NCBI GenBank assembly: GCA_948330435.1
Contig: CAOJBY010000001.1
Coordinates: 186,001 to 250,000, forward strand
DNA length: 64,000 nucleotides
Direction of reading: 5' to 3'
Origin: an uncultured Lachnoclostridium sp.
Lineage (GTDB): Bacteria; Bacillota; Clostridia; Lachnospirales; Lachnospiraceae
A program made the translations under genes and the position numbers. The notes under the pieces are model-generated. The model had not been told where the DNA came from and did not search any database. It was given only the letters and a program-made list of their open reading frames with translations. Positions 17,014 to 26,667 of the stretch are shown here, piece by piece (the stretch's first letter is position 1; every line of letters begins with the position of its first letter).

Positions 17014-18601
17014 ATAGATCTAATTCATTATAAGAAGATTCTCTCTTTTTGGGAGTTCTCTTATAACGTTTTTTTGGCTTTGGCCGCTTTTTTCTGCGAA
17101 CTCGTCTTTGGCGGCGGAAACGTCGGCGAAGATTTTCCATATTCAAGGACAGATTGAAGCTTTTCATAAGCTGGCGGATAATCAGATAGATAAGGGCCGC
17201 AACAGCAATTATTGCAACAAAGGATAAAATCAACCGAATATTAATTCGTATAAATTTTTTTGGTGCAGTTTCATTTTCTTCCTCACTGGTATCTTCCGGA
17301 TCATCCGTATTTCGATCAAAAGAGAATTCCTGCACCAAAGGCTTGGCAAGCTCAATGGAGGCAGAGCCTACGGGCTGTCCCTGCCAGGTATAAGACAAGG
17401 TTGCAATAACATCCGAATTCTCTTCACTTTGAAAGACTAATTCCGGAGAGGCGTCCGTAAAGGGTATGTCATTTGGCAGAATAATATAATCATTTTTATT
17501 AATTTCTATCAAAGGCTCTGTTTGACCAAAGATTGCACTTCCTGTGTGGAAGAATCCGGACCCGTCAACGGAAAAATTAGTTTCATTAGAAGCCACATTC
17601 ACTTTACAGAAATTTTCCGAAGCATAGTTTAGAAGTAGGGCTGTATCCGGAAATAGAGGTATGCCTCGCTCTGCATTGGGATCGGAAGCAGTTCGCATAG
17701 TTACTACGATTAGCGTCATTCCGCCTCGCTCTGCAGCAGTAACAAGAGTATTCTTTGCCGCAGTAGTACCACCAGTCTTTCCTGCTATGACCGTATCATC
17801 CAGATATTTTGAATTCCCCTTATAAGGCCCGATCATATAATGATGATTCTTCATGTAAGTAATTTCATCATCTTTATTGGTAGGACGCATTTCATAGGAG
17901 GCTGTACCGGAAATACGCACAAAATTGTCATTCTGAAGAGCAGCGTTCATAATGAGGGCCATATCATGGGCAGAGGTATAGTGATTGTCATCATGAAGAC
18001 CATGGGGATTTACAAAATGGGTATTGGTACAACCAAGTTCCGCAGCCTTTTCGTTCATCATATCTGCAAAAGCTTCCACAGACCCGGCCACATGCTCCGC
18101 CAGTCCATTGCCACATTCATTGGCAGATTCCAGAAGAAGAGCATAAAGGGATTCTTCCACGGTTAATTCTTCTCCCTCGGTTGTTCCGATACTGCTGCTG
18201 TTTCGCTCAATGGAGTGGGTGGCATAATAAGAATAAGTAACGACCTCATCCAGAGAGCAATGCTCCAGAGTAACAAGAGCCGTCATAATCTTTGTAATGC
18301 TGGCTGGATAATTCACCATATCCATATCCTTATTATAAAGAATGGTTCCCGTATCCGCTTCCATAACAATGGCGGACTCCGCATAAATCTGGGGACCCTG
18401 AGGCCAGCCCTCTATCTGATTGGAATCAATTGTCTTGTTGTAGGCATCCTGGCGTTCCTGCTCCGCCTGTTCAGCGGCAGCAATCTCTGCGGCGGTTGGC
18501 TTACGCTTTTTTGCAGCGTCCGCATTTATTGGGTGAAAACAGGCAGAGCCAAGCAGGGAAAGTCCCAGGGCCGCAGCCAAAAATCTATATGAAAATTTCA
18601 T
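17012..18601 (-). CDS. D-alanyl-D-alanine carboxypeptidase (PBP5/DacF type)
   Basis: A 529-residue serine carboxypeptidase trimming peptidoglycan stem peptides. It has a signal peptide (about residues 1-29, ending in NADA), the SxxK site in PASITKIMTALVTLEH, SxN in LESANECGNGL and KTG in AGKTGGTTAAKN. A C-terminal membrane segment (FVAIIAVAALIYLIIRQLM) is followed by a very basic tail rich in Arg/Lys of about 45 residues. A membrane-spanning C-terminus with such a tail is longer than the usual amphipathic anchor. AGGAG lies upstream of the ATG. It is divergent from the ileS T-box. Confidence 0.93.
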   Translation of the reverse strand: MKFSYRFLAAALGLSLLGSACFHPINADAAKKRKPTAAEIAAAEQAEQERQDAYNKTIDSNQIEGWPQGPQIYAESAIVMEADTGTILYNKDMDMVNYPASITKIMTALVTLEHCSLDEVVTYSYYATHSIERNSSSIGTTEGEELTVEESLYALLLESANECGNGLAEHVAGSVEAFADMMNEKAAELGCTNTHFVNPHGLHDDNHYTSAHDMALIMNAALQNDNFVRISGTASYEMRPTNKDDEITYMKNHHYMIGPYKGNSKYLDDTVIAGKTGGTTAAKNTLVTAAERGGMTLIVVTMRTASDPNAERGIPLFPDTALLLNYASENFCKVNVASNETNFSVDGSGFFHTGSAIFGQTEPLIEINKNDYIILPNDIPFTDASPELVFQSEENSDVIATLSYTWQGQPVGSASIELAKPLVQEFSFDRNTDDPEDTSEEENETAPKKFIRINIRLILSFVAIIAVAALIYLIIRQLMKSFNLSLNMENLRRRFRRQRRVRRKKRPKPKKRYKRTPKKRESSYNELDL

Positions 18602-18627
18602 CTTGAAAACTCCTTTAGAATGGACAG

Positions 18628-18660
18628 AATAACATCTTCAAGTATATGTTATTTTTTTTG
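18628..18660. repeat. Inverted repeat upstream of the carboxypeptidase gene
   Basis: AATAACAT and ATGTTATT are separated by 10 nt and followed on plus by a run of T. It lies about 30 nt upstream of the minus-strand carboxypeptidase start. It may be an operator, or a plus-strand terminator guarding the ileS region. Confidence 0.4.
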
Positions 18661-18730
18661 CAGGTGCAAGGTCTATCACAAAAAGTTTACATTTCTTTAA
18701 GAAAAAGCTGTAAGAAACAGGGCTAAAACA

Positions 18731-18760
18731 TTGACAAAATGAGCAAAATCAAGGTATACT
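18731..18760 (+). promoter_or_regulatory. ileS promoter
   Basis: A perfect -35 TTGACA (18731-18736) and TATACT (18755-18760) with an 18-nt spacer, just upstream of the T-box leader. Confidence 0.85.
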
Positions 18761-18771
18761 AGTGGACGATA

Positions 18772-19008
18772 AGGAAAGACAGAGACGAAGAGAGTAGGAT
18801 TTGTCCAAACGGCCCAGAGAACCGGGGATGGTGGGAGCCCGGTGCAAGTAGGATTCTTCTGAAGATCACTTCCGAGTTTCAGGCTGAAAAAAGAGTAGGC
18901 ACTGACGGTTTTCCTCCGTTAAAGGGAAACGCATGTGACAGCATGATGTAACAGGTGGTATAACAGAAGCGAGGCTTCCGTCCTTTTACAGGATGGAAGT
19001 TTTTTTCA
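18772..19008 (+). promoter_or_regulatory. T-box leader, isoleucine specific, controlling ileS
   Basis: A tRNA-sensing leader. Stem I contains the distal loop block CCGGGGATGGTGGGAGCCCGG, with a candidate specifier ATC at 18865-18867 in the context GAAG-ATC-ACTTCCGAG. The T-box sequence AGGTGGTA that pairs with the uncharged tRNA end is at 18953-18960. The terminator has arms 18975-18984 and 18990-18999 followed by seven T. Uncharged tRNA-Ile should favour the antiterminator and so ileS expression. The metG leader in this window has the same specifier surroundings. Confidence 0.9.
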
Positions 19009-19049
19009 AGCAAGAACAAAATATTACGGAACTGGAATGGAGGCACAGA

Positions 19050-22000
19050 ATGTACGAAAAAGTATCACCAAATTTGAACTTCGTAGAACGGGAAAAAAAT
19101 GTAGAAGCGTTCTGGAAAGAAAACCATATTTTTGAAAAAAGTATGGAAAACCGCAAGGATGGTGAAACCTATACCTTTTATGACGGGCCGCCCACGGCCA
19201 ATGGAAAGCCCCATATCGGTCATGTGTTGACCCGTGTAATCAAGGATATGATCCCAAGATACCGTACCATGAAAGGCTATATGGTACCAAGAAAGGCCGG
19301 CTGGGATACCCATGGTCTTCCCGTAGAACTGGAAGTGGAGAAGCTGTTAGGCCTTGATGGAAAGGAACAGATCGAGGAGTATGGCCTGGATCCTTTCATT
19401 ACAAAATGTAAGGAGAGCGTCTGGAAGTATAAAGGTATGTGGGAGGATTTCTCCGGCACCGTAGGATTCTGGGCGGATATGAATGATCCCTATGTAACCT
19501 ATCATGACGATTATATTGAGTCCGAATGGTGGGCTTTAAAGGAAATCTGGAAAAAGGGTCTGCTTTACAAGGGCTTTAAGATTGTGCCCTACTGTCCACG
19601 GTGTGGAACGCCTTTGTCCTCTCATGAGGTGGCACAGGGCTACAAGGCCGTAAAGGAGCGTTCAGCCATTGTACGCTTTAAAGTAGTGGGAGAGGATGCA
19701 TATTTCCTGGCATGGACCACAACCCCCTGGACTCTGCCCTCCAATGTGGCACTCTGTGTAAATCCGAATGATACCTATGTAAAGGTAAAGGCGGCAGACG
19801 GCTATACCTATTATATGGCAGAGGAATTGCTTGACAAGGTGCTGGGATCCCTGGCAGAGGAGGGAAAGCCGGCCTATGAGATTCTTGATACCTATGTAGG
19901 AAAAGATCTGGAATATAAGGAATATGAACCTCTGTTTGCCTGTGCGGGAGAAGCAGCTGCAAAGCAGAGAAAGAAAGGCCACTATGTAACCTGTGATACC
20001 TATGTTACCATGACAGATGGTACTGGTATTGTTCATATTGCACCGGCTTTCGGTGAGGATGACGCCCAGGTAGGCCGCAGGTATGATCTGCCCTTTGTAC
20101 AGTTTGTGGATGGCAAAGGTGATATGACAGAAGAGACGCCTTATGCCGGATTATTTGTAAAAAAAGCAGATCCGGAGATTTTAAAAGATCTGGATAAAGA
20201 GGGAAAGCTGTTCTCAGCACCGAAGTTTGAGCATGACTATCCTTTCTGCTGGCGTTGCGATACCCCGCTGATTTACTATGCACGGGAATCCTGGTTCATT
20301 AAAATGACAGCAGTGAAAGAGGATCTTATCCGCAACAACAATACCATCAACTGGATTCCGGAAAGCATCGGCAAGGGCCGCTTTGGAGACTGGCTGGAGA
20401 ACATTCAGGACTGGGGTATCAGCCGGAACCGTTACTGGGGAACGCCTCTGAATGTATGGGAATGTGAGTGCGGACATCAGCATTCCATCGGAAGCCGTCA
20501 GGAGCTTTTTGAGATGAGTGGCAATGAGAAAGCCCTTACGGTAGAACTGCATCGGCCCTATATTGATGAGATTACCATCAAGTGTCCGGAGTGCGGCAAG
20601 GATATGCATCGTGTACCGGAGGTAATTGACTGCTGGTTTGATTCGGGAGCCATGCCCTTTGCACAGCATCACTATCCTTTTGAGAATAAGGATTTATTTG
20701 ACCAACAGTTTCCGGCTCAGTTTATTTCCGAGGCAGTGGATCAGACAAGAGGATGGTTCTATTCTCTGCTTGCAGAGTCCACATTGATTTTCAACAGAGC
20801 ACCTTATGAGAATGTTATCGTTCTGGGGCATGTGCAGGATGAGAATGGCCAGAAAATGAGCAAGTCCAAAGGAAATGCCGTCGATCCCTTTGACGCACTG
20901 GCTACCTACGGTGCAGACGCCATCCGCTGGTATTTCTATGTAAACAGTGCTCCCTGGCTGCCAAACCGTTTCCATGGAAAGGCTGTTATGGAGGGACAGC
21001 GTAAGTTTATGGGTACGCTGTGGAATACCTATGCGTTCTTTGTGCTGTATGCCAACATTGACGATTTTGGTGCCACCAAGTATGAGTTGAATTACGATTC
21101 CTTAAGCGTCATGGATAAATGGCTCCTTTCCAAGCTGAACACGGTTGTAGGTCAGGTGGATGATAATCTGGCAAACTATCGGATTCCGGAGACCGCAAGG
21201 GCACTTCAGGAATTTGTGGATGATATGAGTAACTGGTACGTGCGTCGGAGCCGTGAACGCTTCTGGGCCAAGGGCATGGAGCAGGATAAGATCAATGCCT
21301 ATATGACTCTTTACACGGCTCTCGTAACCATCTGTAAGGCTGCGGCACCTATGGTACCCTTTATCACGGAGGATATTTACCGGAATCTGGTGTGCAGCAT
21401 TGATAAAAATGCACCGGAAAGCATTCATCTCTGTGATTTCCCGGAGGTGAAAAGGGAGTGGATTGATCCCGAGCTTGAGAAAAATATGGATGAGGTTCTC
21501 CGCATTGTAGTTATGGGCCGTGCCTGCAGAAATGCGGCAAATATCAAGAACCGTCAGCCCATTGCCAATATGTTTGTGAAAGCCCCCTATGAGCTTGGCA
21601 GTTACTACCAGGAGATTATCCGGGATGAGCTGAATGTGAAAGCAGTTTCCTTTACAGATGACGTACGTGCCTTTACCAGCTATAGCTTTAAGCCCCAGCT
21701 TAAGACCGTAGGACCCAAGTACGGCAAATCCTTAAATGGCATCCGCACCTATCTGGCAGAAGTAGACGGCAACAAAGCTATGGATGAACTGAAAGAGAAA
21801 GGAAGTCTTACATTTGACGTAAATGGGGTTTCTGTGGTATTATCAGAAGAAGATCTGTTGATCGATATGGCTCAGACAGAGGGTTATGTATCCGACGGAG
21901 ATAACGAGATTACGGTAGTTCTCGACACGAAGCTGACGCCGGAACTCATTGAGGAGGGCTATATCCGGGAGATCATCAGTAAGATCCAGACCATGCGTAA

Positions 22001-22205
22001 GGAAGCGGACTTTGAGGTAATGGATAAGATTGTGATCTATTGCCGGGGAAATGACAGGATTGCGGAGCTTCTTACATCCCATAAGGACACGATTCAGTCG
22101 GAGGTATTGGCTCTTGACGTAAAGATTGGTGAGACAAAGGGGTATGTAAAGGACTGGAATATTAACGGGGAAGAAGTAACCCTTGGCGTGGAACGCTGCT
22201 GTTAA
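19050..22205 (+). CDS. ileS: Isoleucyl-tRNA synthetase
   Basis: A 1051-residue class I synthetase. The HIGH box is in GKPHIGHVLTRV and the KMSKS loop in QKMSKSKGNAVDPFD. The editing domain includes AWTTTPWTLPSN, and a C-terminal zinc-type CxxC pair occurs mid-protein (CPECGKD). It is the eukaryote-like, longer class (ileS2-like) lacking the usual bacterial C-terminal zinc finger, judging from its length and sequence. An ATG at 18993 is inside the T-box terminator and cannot be right; the ATG at 19050 follows GGAGG. Regulated by the upstream T-box. Confidence 0.96.
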   Translation: MYEKVSPNLNFVEREKNVEAFWKENHIFEKSMENRKDGETYTFYDGPPTANGKPHIGHVLTRVIKDMIPRYRTMKGYMVPRKAGWDTHGLPVELEVEKLLGLDGKEQIEEYGLDPFITKCKESVWKYKGMWEDFSGTVGFWADMNDPYVTYHDDYIESEWWALKEIWKKGLLYKGFKIVPYCPRCGTPLSSHEVAQGYKAVKERSAIVRFKVVGEDAYFLAWTTTPWTLPSNVALCVNPNDTYVKVKAADGYTYYMAEELLDKVLGSLAEEGKPAYEILDTYVGKDLEYKEYEPLFACAGEAAAKQRKKGHYVTCDTYVTMTDGTGIVHIAPAFGEDDAQVGRRYDLPFVQFVDGKGDMTEETPYAGLFVKKADPEILKDLDKEGKLFSAPKFEHDYPFCWRCDTPLIYYARESWFIKMTAVKEDLIRNNNTINWIPESIGKGRFGDWLENIQDWGISRNRYWGTPLNVWECECGHQHSIGSRQELFEMSGNEKALTVELHRPYIDEITIKCPECGKDMHRVPEVIDCWFDSGAMPFAQHHYPFENKDLFDQQFPAQFISEAVDQTRGWFYSLLAESTLIFNRAPYENVIVLGHVQDENGQKMSKSKGNAVDPFDALATYGADAIRWYFYVNSAPWLPNRFHGKAVMEGQRKFMGTLWNTYAFFVLYANIDDFGATKYELNYDSLSVMDKWLLSKLNTVVGQVDDNLANYRIPETARALQEFVDDMSNWYVRRSRERFWAKGMEQDKINAYMTLYTALVTICKAAAPMVPFITEDIYRNLVCSIDKNAPESIHLCDFPEVKREWIDPELEKNMDEVLRIVVMGRACRNAANIKNRQPIANMFVKAPYELGSYYQEIIRDELNVKAVSFTDDVRAFTSYSFKPQLKTVGPKYGKSLNGIRTYLAEVDGNKAMDELKEKGSLTFDVNGVSVVLSEEDLLIDMAQTEGYVSDGDNEITVVLDTKLTPELIEEGYIREIISKIQTMRKEADFEVMDKIVIYCRGNDRIAELLTSHKDTIQSEVLALDVKIGETKGYVKDWNINGEEVTLGVERCC

Positions 22206-22217
22206 AGACAGCAGCGG
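22194..22217 (+). promoter_or_regulatory. Stable hairpin at the ileS stop codon
   Basis: CGCTGCTG and CAGCAGCG form an 8-bp stem with the TAA stop codon in the loop region. No T tract follows, so it is more likely an RNA-stability or processing signal than a terminator. Confidence 0.4.
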
Positions 22218-22258
22218 GACATCCGCAAAAAATAAAAAAGAATGGGAGGAGATTCACC

Positions 22259-24718
22259 ATGAGTAAGAGGCCTTTTGATAAGGAACTTTTTAAAAGAAGT
22301 GTTGTCTACAATGTAAAGACACTGTACCGGAAAAATATGGAGGAAGCTACACAGCATCAGATCTTTCATGCCGTAGCACTGGCGACCAAGGACGCAGTCA
22401 TTGATGCCTGGCTGGCAACTCAGGAGGAGATGAAAAAGACAGATCCCAAGATTGTTTACTATATGTCCATGGAGTTCTTAATGGGCCGTGCCCTGGGAAA
22501 TAATCTGATCAATCTGACCTTTTATGATGAAGTAAAAGAGGCCATGCAGGAACTGGGCTGTGATTTGAACCTGATTGAGGATCAGGAACCTGACGCAGCA
22601 CTTGGCAACGGCGGTCTTGGAAGACTGGCCGCATGTTTCCTGGATTCCTTGTCTACCCTGGGATACGTGGCTTATGGCTGCGGTATCCGCTATCACTATG
22701 GAATGTTTAAGCAGAGGATCAAGGATGGCTATCAGATTGAGGTGCCGGATGAGTGGCTTAAGGATGGCAATCCCTTTGAACTTCGCCGTCCGGAGTACAC
22801 AGAGATTGTAAAGTTTGGTGGTTATGTAGATATTGAAACGGATGAAAAGGGAAGAAATCACTTTGTGCAGAAAGGGTATCAGAGCGTCCGTGCGGTTCCC
22901 TGTGATCTGCCGATTGTAGGCTATGGCAATAATGTGGTGAATACCCTGCGTATCTGGGATGCGGAGCCCATGAATTCTTTCCATCTGGATTCTTTTGACA
23001 AGGGAGAGTACCAGAAAGCTGTAGAGGAGGAGAACCTGGCTAAGCTTTTGGTAGAGGTTCTCTACCCAAATGATAACCATATGGCAGGAAAGGAACTTCG
23101 TCTGAAACAGCAGTATTTCTTTATCTCTGCCAGCGTTCAGAGAGCTGTTGCGAAGTATAAGGAGACCCATAAGGATATCCGCAAATTTTATGAGAAAGCA
23201 ACGTTCCAGCTTAACGATACCCATCCGACAGTCGCTGTGGCAGAGCTGATGCGTGTTCTTCTTGACGAGGAGCATTTGGAGTGGGATGAGGCATGGGAGG
23301 TAACCACAAAGACTTGTGCTTATACCAACCATACCATTATGTCCGAGGCTTTGGAGAAATGGCCTATTGAGTTGTTCTCCAGACTGCTTCCCCGTGTGTA
23401 TCAGATTATCGAGGAGATCAACCGCCGCTTTATCCAGGAGATCCAGAAGAAGTATCCGGGCGATCATGAGAAGATCCGCAAGATGGCCATTATCTATGAC
23501 GGACAGGTGAAGATGGCTCACCTTGCAATCGCTGCAGGCTATTCTGTAAATGGTGTGGCAAGGCTTCACACAGAGATCTTGAAGAATCAGGAGCTTAAGG
23601 ACTTCTACCAGATGATGCCGGAGAAGTTCAATAATAAGACCAACGGAATCACTCAGCGTAGGTTCCTTCTTCACGGCAACCCGCTGCTGGCAGATTGGGT
23701 AACGGATCATATTGGTGACGAGTGGATCACGGATCTGTCTCAGATCAGCAAGCTTAAGATCTATGCCGATGATGAGAAGGCTCAGCAGGAGTTTATGAAT
23801 ATTAAGTATCAGAATAAGGTGCGGCTTGCAAAATATATTCTGGAACATAACGGTGTGGAGGTAGATCCCAGATCCATCTTTGATGTACAGGTAAAGCGTC
23901 TTCATGAGTATAAGCGTCAGCTGATGAATATTCTTCATGTTATGTATCTGTACAACAAGATTAAGGAACATCCGGAGATGCCTTTCTATCCCAGAACTTT
24001 TATCTTTGGTGCCAAGGCTGCGGCAGGCTATCACCGGGCTAAGCTGACCATTAAGCTGATTAATGCAGTGGCAGATGTGATCAACAATGATGCTACCATA
24101 AACGGAAAGCTGAAAGTGGTATTTATTGAGGACTACCGGGTATCCAATGCAGAGTGGATCTTTGCGGCTGCCGATGTATCCGAGCAGATTTCCACAGCCA
24201 GCAAGGAGGCTTCCGGAACAGGTAACATGAAGTTTATGCTGAATGGTGCGATTACCATTGGAACCATGGATGGTGCTACAGTAGAGATGGTAGAGGAGAT
24301 GGGTGAGGAGAATGCCATAATCTTCGGCTTAAGTTCTGATGAGGTTATTAATTATGAGCAGAACGGCGGCTACAACCCCATGGATATCTTTAACACGGAC
24401 CAGGATATCCGTCAGGTGCTGATGCAGCTTATCAATGGCTATTATGCCCCCAATGATCCGGAACGTTTCCGTGACATCTATGATTCTCTGCTGAATACCA
24501 AGAGCAGTGATCGTGCGGATACTTACTTCATTTTGAAAGATTTCCGATCCTATGCAGAGGCTCATGATCGGATTGAGAAGGCATACCGTGATGAGAAAGG
24601 CTGGGCAAAGAAAGCCATTTTGAATACGGCTTCCTGTGGAAAGTTCTCTTCTGATCGGACCATTCAGGAGTATGTAGATGAGATTTGGCATTTGGATAAG
24701 ATTGCTGTAACCTTATAA
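22259..24718 (+). CDS. glgP: Glycogen/starch (maltodextrin) phosphorylase
   Basis: An 819-residue PLP-dependent enzyme releasing glucose-1-phosphate from alpha-1,4-glucans. The PLP-lysine signature EASGTGNMKFMLNGAITIGTMDGA is at about residue 650, and the N-terminal glucan domain has YYMSMEFLMGRALGNNL. Length is normal for the family. GGAGGAG lies 8 nt before the ATG. It stands alone between ileS and spoIID, with its own terminator. No glycogen synthesis genes are in the window. Confidence 0.95.
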   Translation: MSKRPFDKELFKRSVVYNVKTLYRKNMEEATQHQIFHAVALATKDAVIDAWLATQEEMKKTDPKIVYYMSMEFLMGRALGNNLINLTFYDEVKEAMQELGCDLNLIEDQEPDAALGNGGLGRLAACFLDSLSTLGYVAYGCGIRYHYGMFKQRIKDGYQIEVPDEWLKDGNPFELRRPEYTEIVKFGGYVDIETDEKGRNHFVQKGYQSVRAVPCDLPIVGYGNNVVNTLRIWDAEPMNSFHLDSFDKGEYQKAVEEENLAKLLVEVLYPNDNHMAGKELRLKQQYFFISASVQRAVAKYKETHKDIRKFYEKATFQLNDTHPTVAVAELMRVLLDEEHLEWDEAWEVTTKTCAYTNHTIMSEALEKWPIELFSRLLPRVYQIIEEINRRFIQEIQKKYPGDHEKIRKMAIIYDGQVKMAHLAIAAGYSVNGVARLHTEILKNQELKDFYQMMPEKFNNKTNGITQRRFLLHGNPLLADWVTDHIGDEWITDLSQISKLKIYADDEKAQQEFMNIKYQNKVRLAKYILEHNGVEVDPRSIFDVQVKRLHEYKRQLMNILHVMYLYNKIKEHPEMPFYPRTFIFGAKAAAGYHRAKLTIKLINAVADVINNDATINGKLKVVFIEDYRVSNAEWIFAAADVSEQISTASKEASGTGNMKFMLNGAITIGTMDGATVEMVEEMGEENAIIFGLSSDEVINYEQNGGYNPMDIFNTDQDIRQVLMQLINGYYAPNDPERFRDIYDSLLNTKSSDRADTYFILKDFRSYAEAHDRIEKAYRDEKGWAKKAILNTASCGKFSSDRTIQEYVDEIWHLDKIAVTL

Positions 24719-24767
24719 TATGATACCAGAAGCAAAAGATCATACATGATTTTGGCTCAAAAAAGTG

Positions 24768-24811
24768 AGAACTGTGCTGATTCCCAAAAGGAAAAAGCAC
24801 AGTTCTTTTCT
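24768..24811 (+). terminator. Terminator after glgP
   Basis: Arms AGAACTGTGCT (24768-24778) and AGCACAGTTCT (24796-24806) make a perfect 11-bp stem followed by TTTTC. Confidence 0.85.
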
Positions 24812-24852
24812 ATATAAAAGTCTATTTTACAAGCTTATTCATAAAATATAAA

Positions 24853-25722
24853 ATGAGAGAAAAAATAAAAACAGGATTATCCATTGTCATTATTTTAATA
24901 TTGTTTCCTTATGTATCAGTCGTATTTCGAACAGGAAATATGCGGGGACAGGAACAGACAAAATCCGGAAATAATCTGGAGGAATATGTAGCGGGGATTC
25001 TGCCGGGGCAGATGCAGATTTCCTATCAGGAAGAAGCACTTAAGGCACAGGCAATCATTATACGAACAAATCTCTTAAAAAAGGGTATGGAGTACTATGG
25101 CACAGATAATTTAGAGGAAGCTGCGACATTAATTCGAGAAGATGATCTGAAGATCATGGGCTTTACTTATAGTTCACCAGAGGATTTAGAGCAATTGTGG
25201 GGGTACGAACAATGGAAAGAGTATGAGACAAAGCTTTGGGAGGCTGTGGGAGCGACAGAGGGGCAAATATTAACAATGGGAGGGCTCCCTGTAGAGCTTC
25301 CCTATCATGCAGTAAGTGCCGGAAAGACGCGAAGTGGCCAGATCCTGGGAGAAGAGTATTCTTATCTGGAGTCGGTAGAGTGTCCGGAGGATATAGAGTC
25401 TGCGGATTATATGGAGATTCAGATTTTGGAGTTTCCTGATTTTCCTGAAATTATGGAAAAGGATGAAGTGGGATATGTAACAAAGCTTTACATAGGAGAG
25501 GAACTTTTGACAGGAGAGGAATTTCGAAGCCGTTATTCTTTAAATTCCAGTTGTTTTACTTTGGATGAGACAGAAGAGGGGGTTCGAGTTACTACCAAGG
25601 GGCTGGGACATGGTTTGGGTTTAAGTATGTTTCAAGCAAATCGCCTTGCAACAGAAGGGCAAACATATCTGGAAATATTACTCTATTTTTATAAAAATGT
25701 GGAATGTATAAGCTTCCCTTAA
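24853..25722 (+). CDS. spoIID: SpoIID/LytB-domain protein (engulfment hydrolase family)
   Basis: A 289-residue protein with a signal anchor (about residues 8-26). It has the SpoIID core EEALKAQAIIIRTNLL, the histidine block PYHAVSAGKTRSG, and the C-terminal GLGHGLGLSMFQANRLATEG. SpoIID is the lytic transglycosylase that thins peptidoglycan during forespore engulfment. Here the position of the family's catalytic Glu (in the usual EMP motif) reads LPGQMQ, so residue 53 is Gln. No clear ribosome site precedes the ATG. The neighbour downstream is SpoIIQ-like, a typical clostridial pairing. Confidence 0.85.
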   Translation: MREKIKTGLSIVIILILFPYVSVVFRTGNMRGQEQTKSGNNLEEYVAGILPGQMQISYQEEALKAQAIIIRTNLLKKGMEYYGTDNLEEAATLIREDDLKIMGFTYSSPEDLEQLWGYEQWKEYETKLWEAVGATEGQILTMGGLPVELPYHAVSAGKTRSGQILGEEYSYLESVECPEDIESADYMEIQILEFPDFPEIMEKDEVGYVTKLYIGEELLTGEEFRSRYSLNSSCFTLDETEEGVRVTTKGLGHGLGLSMFQANRLATEGQTYLEILLYFYKNVECISFP

Positions 25723-25785
25723 AGTGGCTATGCTATGGTTAGCAGCACAGCGAAACGTGTGAAATCTAGTATAGAGGTGAAGCTT

Positions 25786-26655
25786 ATGACAGTAAAAAGA
25801 AAGAAAAAGAGTACATTTATGGGAGGAAGAGCCGTTACGGTTGCTTTTAGCCTCTGTCTCCTTGCCGTGGTTGCCATGATTGGTATGTATACGGTGGGGA
25901 AAAGTGATCAAAAACAAAAGGAACTTGAACAACAGGTGGCGGAGGCAGAACAAAAACGGTCAGAGGAGAAAGCAAAACAGCAGGAGGAATTAAAACTTCA
26001 GGAAGAAGAACAGAAAAAGGAGACAGCTTCTGCTACAGCCAGACGGGAAAAAGATACACAGGATAAAGATACACAAAATAAAAGCAACGAAACAGATAAA
26101 AATAAGACAGTTACTTATGGGGCAGAACTTGAGAGTGATTTTCAGTCGGAACAGGCAGAGATTGCAGAGAATATTATTATAGACGAGATGGAGGAAACGG
26201 CTGGAGCGGATGTGATGGTGGAACAGCCTACGTTATCCTTTTCTCCGGATGCGGACAAGCTTATGTGGCCTGTAGCCGGAAATATTATTTTGGATTATAG
26301 TATGGATAAATCGGTTTATTTTTCAACTCTCGATCAGTATAAGTACAATCCGGCAGTAATTATACAGGGGGCGGTGGATCAGTCTGTTATGTGTGCAGCC
26401 CAGGGAAGAGTGACCTCTATTGAGACCCTGGAGGAGACAGGAACTACGGTAACTATGGATATTGGAGATGGATATGAACTGATTTATGGACAGTTGAAAG
26501 AACTGACCGTAAAAGAAGGGGATTATCTGAAAGCCGGTGAGACAGTGGGGTATATTAGTGATCCAACAAAATATTACTCCAAAGAAGGAGCTAATTTGTA
26601 CTTTGCGGTTCACAAAGATGGAGAGAGTGTGGACCCCATGACACTGCTTCAATAG
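25786..26655 (+). CDS. spoIIQ: SpoIIQ-like M23/LytM-domain protein
   Basis: A 289-residue protein with a membrane segment (about residues 15-33, AVTVAFSLCLLAVVAMIGM), a long charged Glu/Gln/Lys coiled-coil-like linker, and a C-terminal LytM domain from about residue 165. The zinc ligands look missing: the usual HxxxD region reads YNPAVIIQGAVD, and the YGH-type motif reads YGQL. It is therefore probably a structural partner, like B. subtilis SpoIIQ, bridging to SpoIIIAH. The ATG at 25786 after AGAGGTGA is preferred over 25735. It ends near a hairpin inside the convergent GIY-YIG gene. Confidence 0.8.
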   Translation: MTVKRKKKSTFMGGRAVTVAFSLCLLAVVAMIGMYTVGKSDQKQKELEQQVAEAEQKRSEEKAKQQEELKLQEEEQKKETASATARREKDTQDKDTQNKSNETDKNKTVTYGAELESDFQSEQAEIAENIIIDEMEETAGADVMVEQPTLSFSPDADKLMWPVAGNIILDYSMDKSVYFSTLDQYKYNPAVIIQGAVDQSVMCAAQGRVTSIETLEETGTTVTMDIGDGYELIYGQLKELTVKEGDYLKAGETVGYISDPTKYYSKEGANLYFAVHKDGESVDPMTLLQ

Positions 26656-26667
26656 TGATTAAACCAA

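Noticed and set aside
18993..19049. An ileS start at the ATG at 18993
   Set aside because: This ATG is inside the T-box terminator stem. The ATG at 19050 has a GGAGG site and begins the conserved protein.
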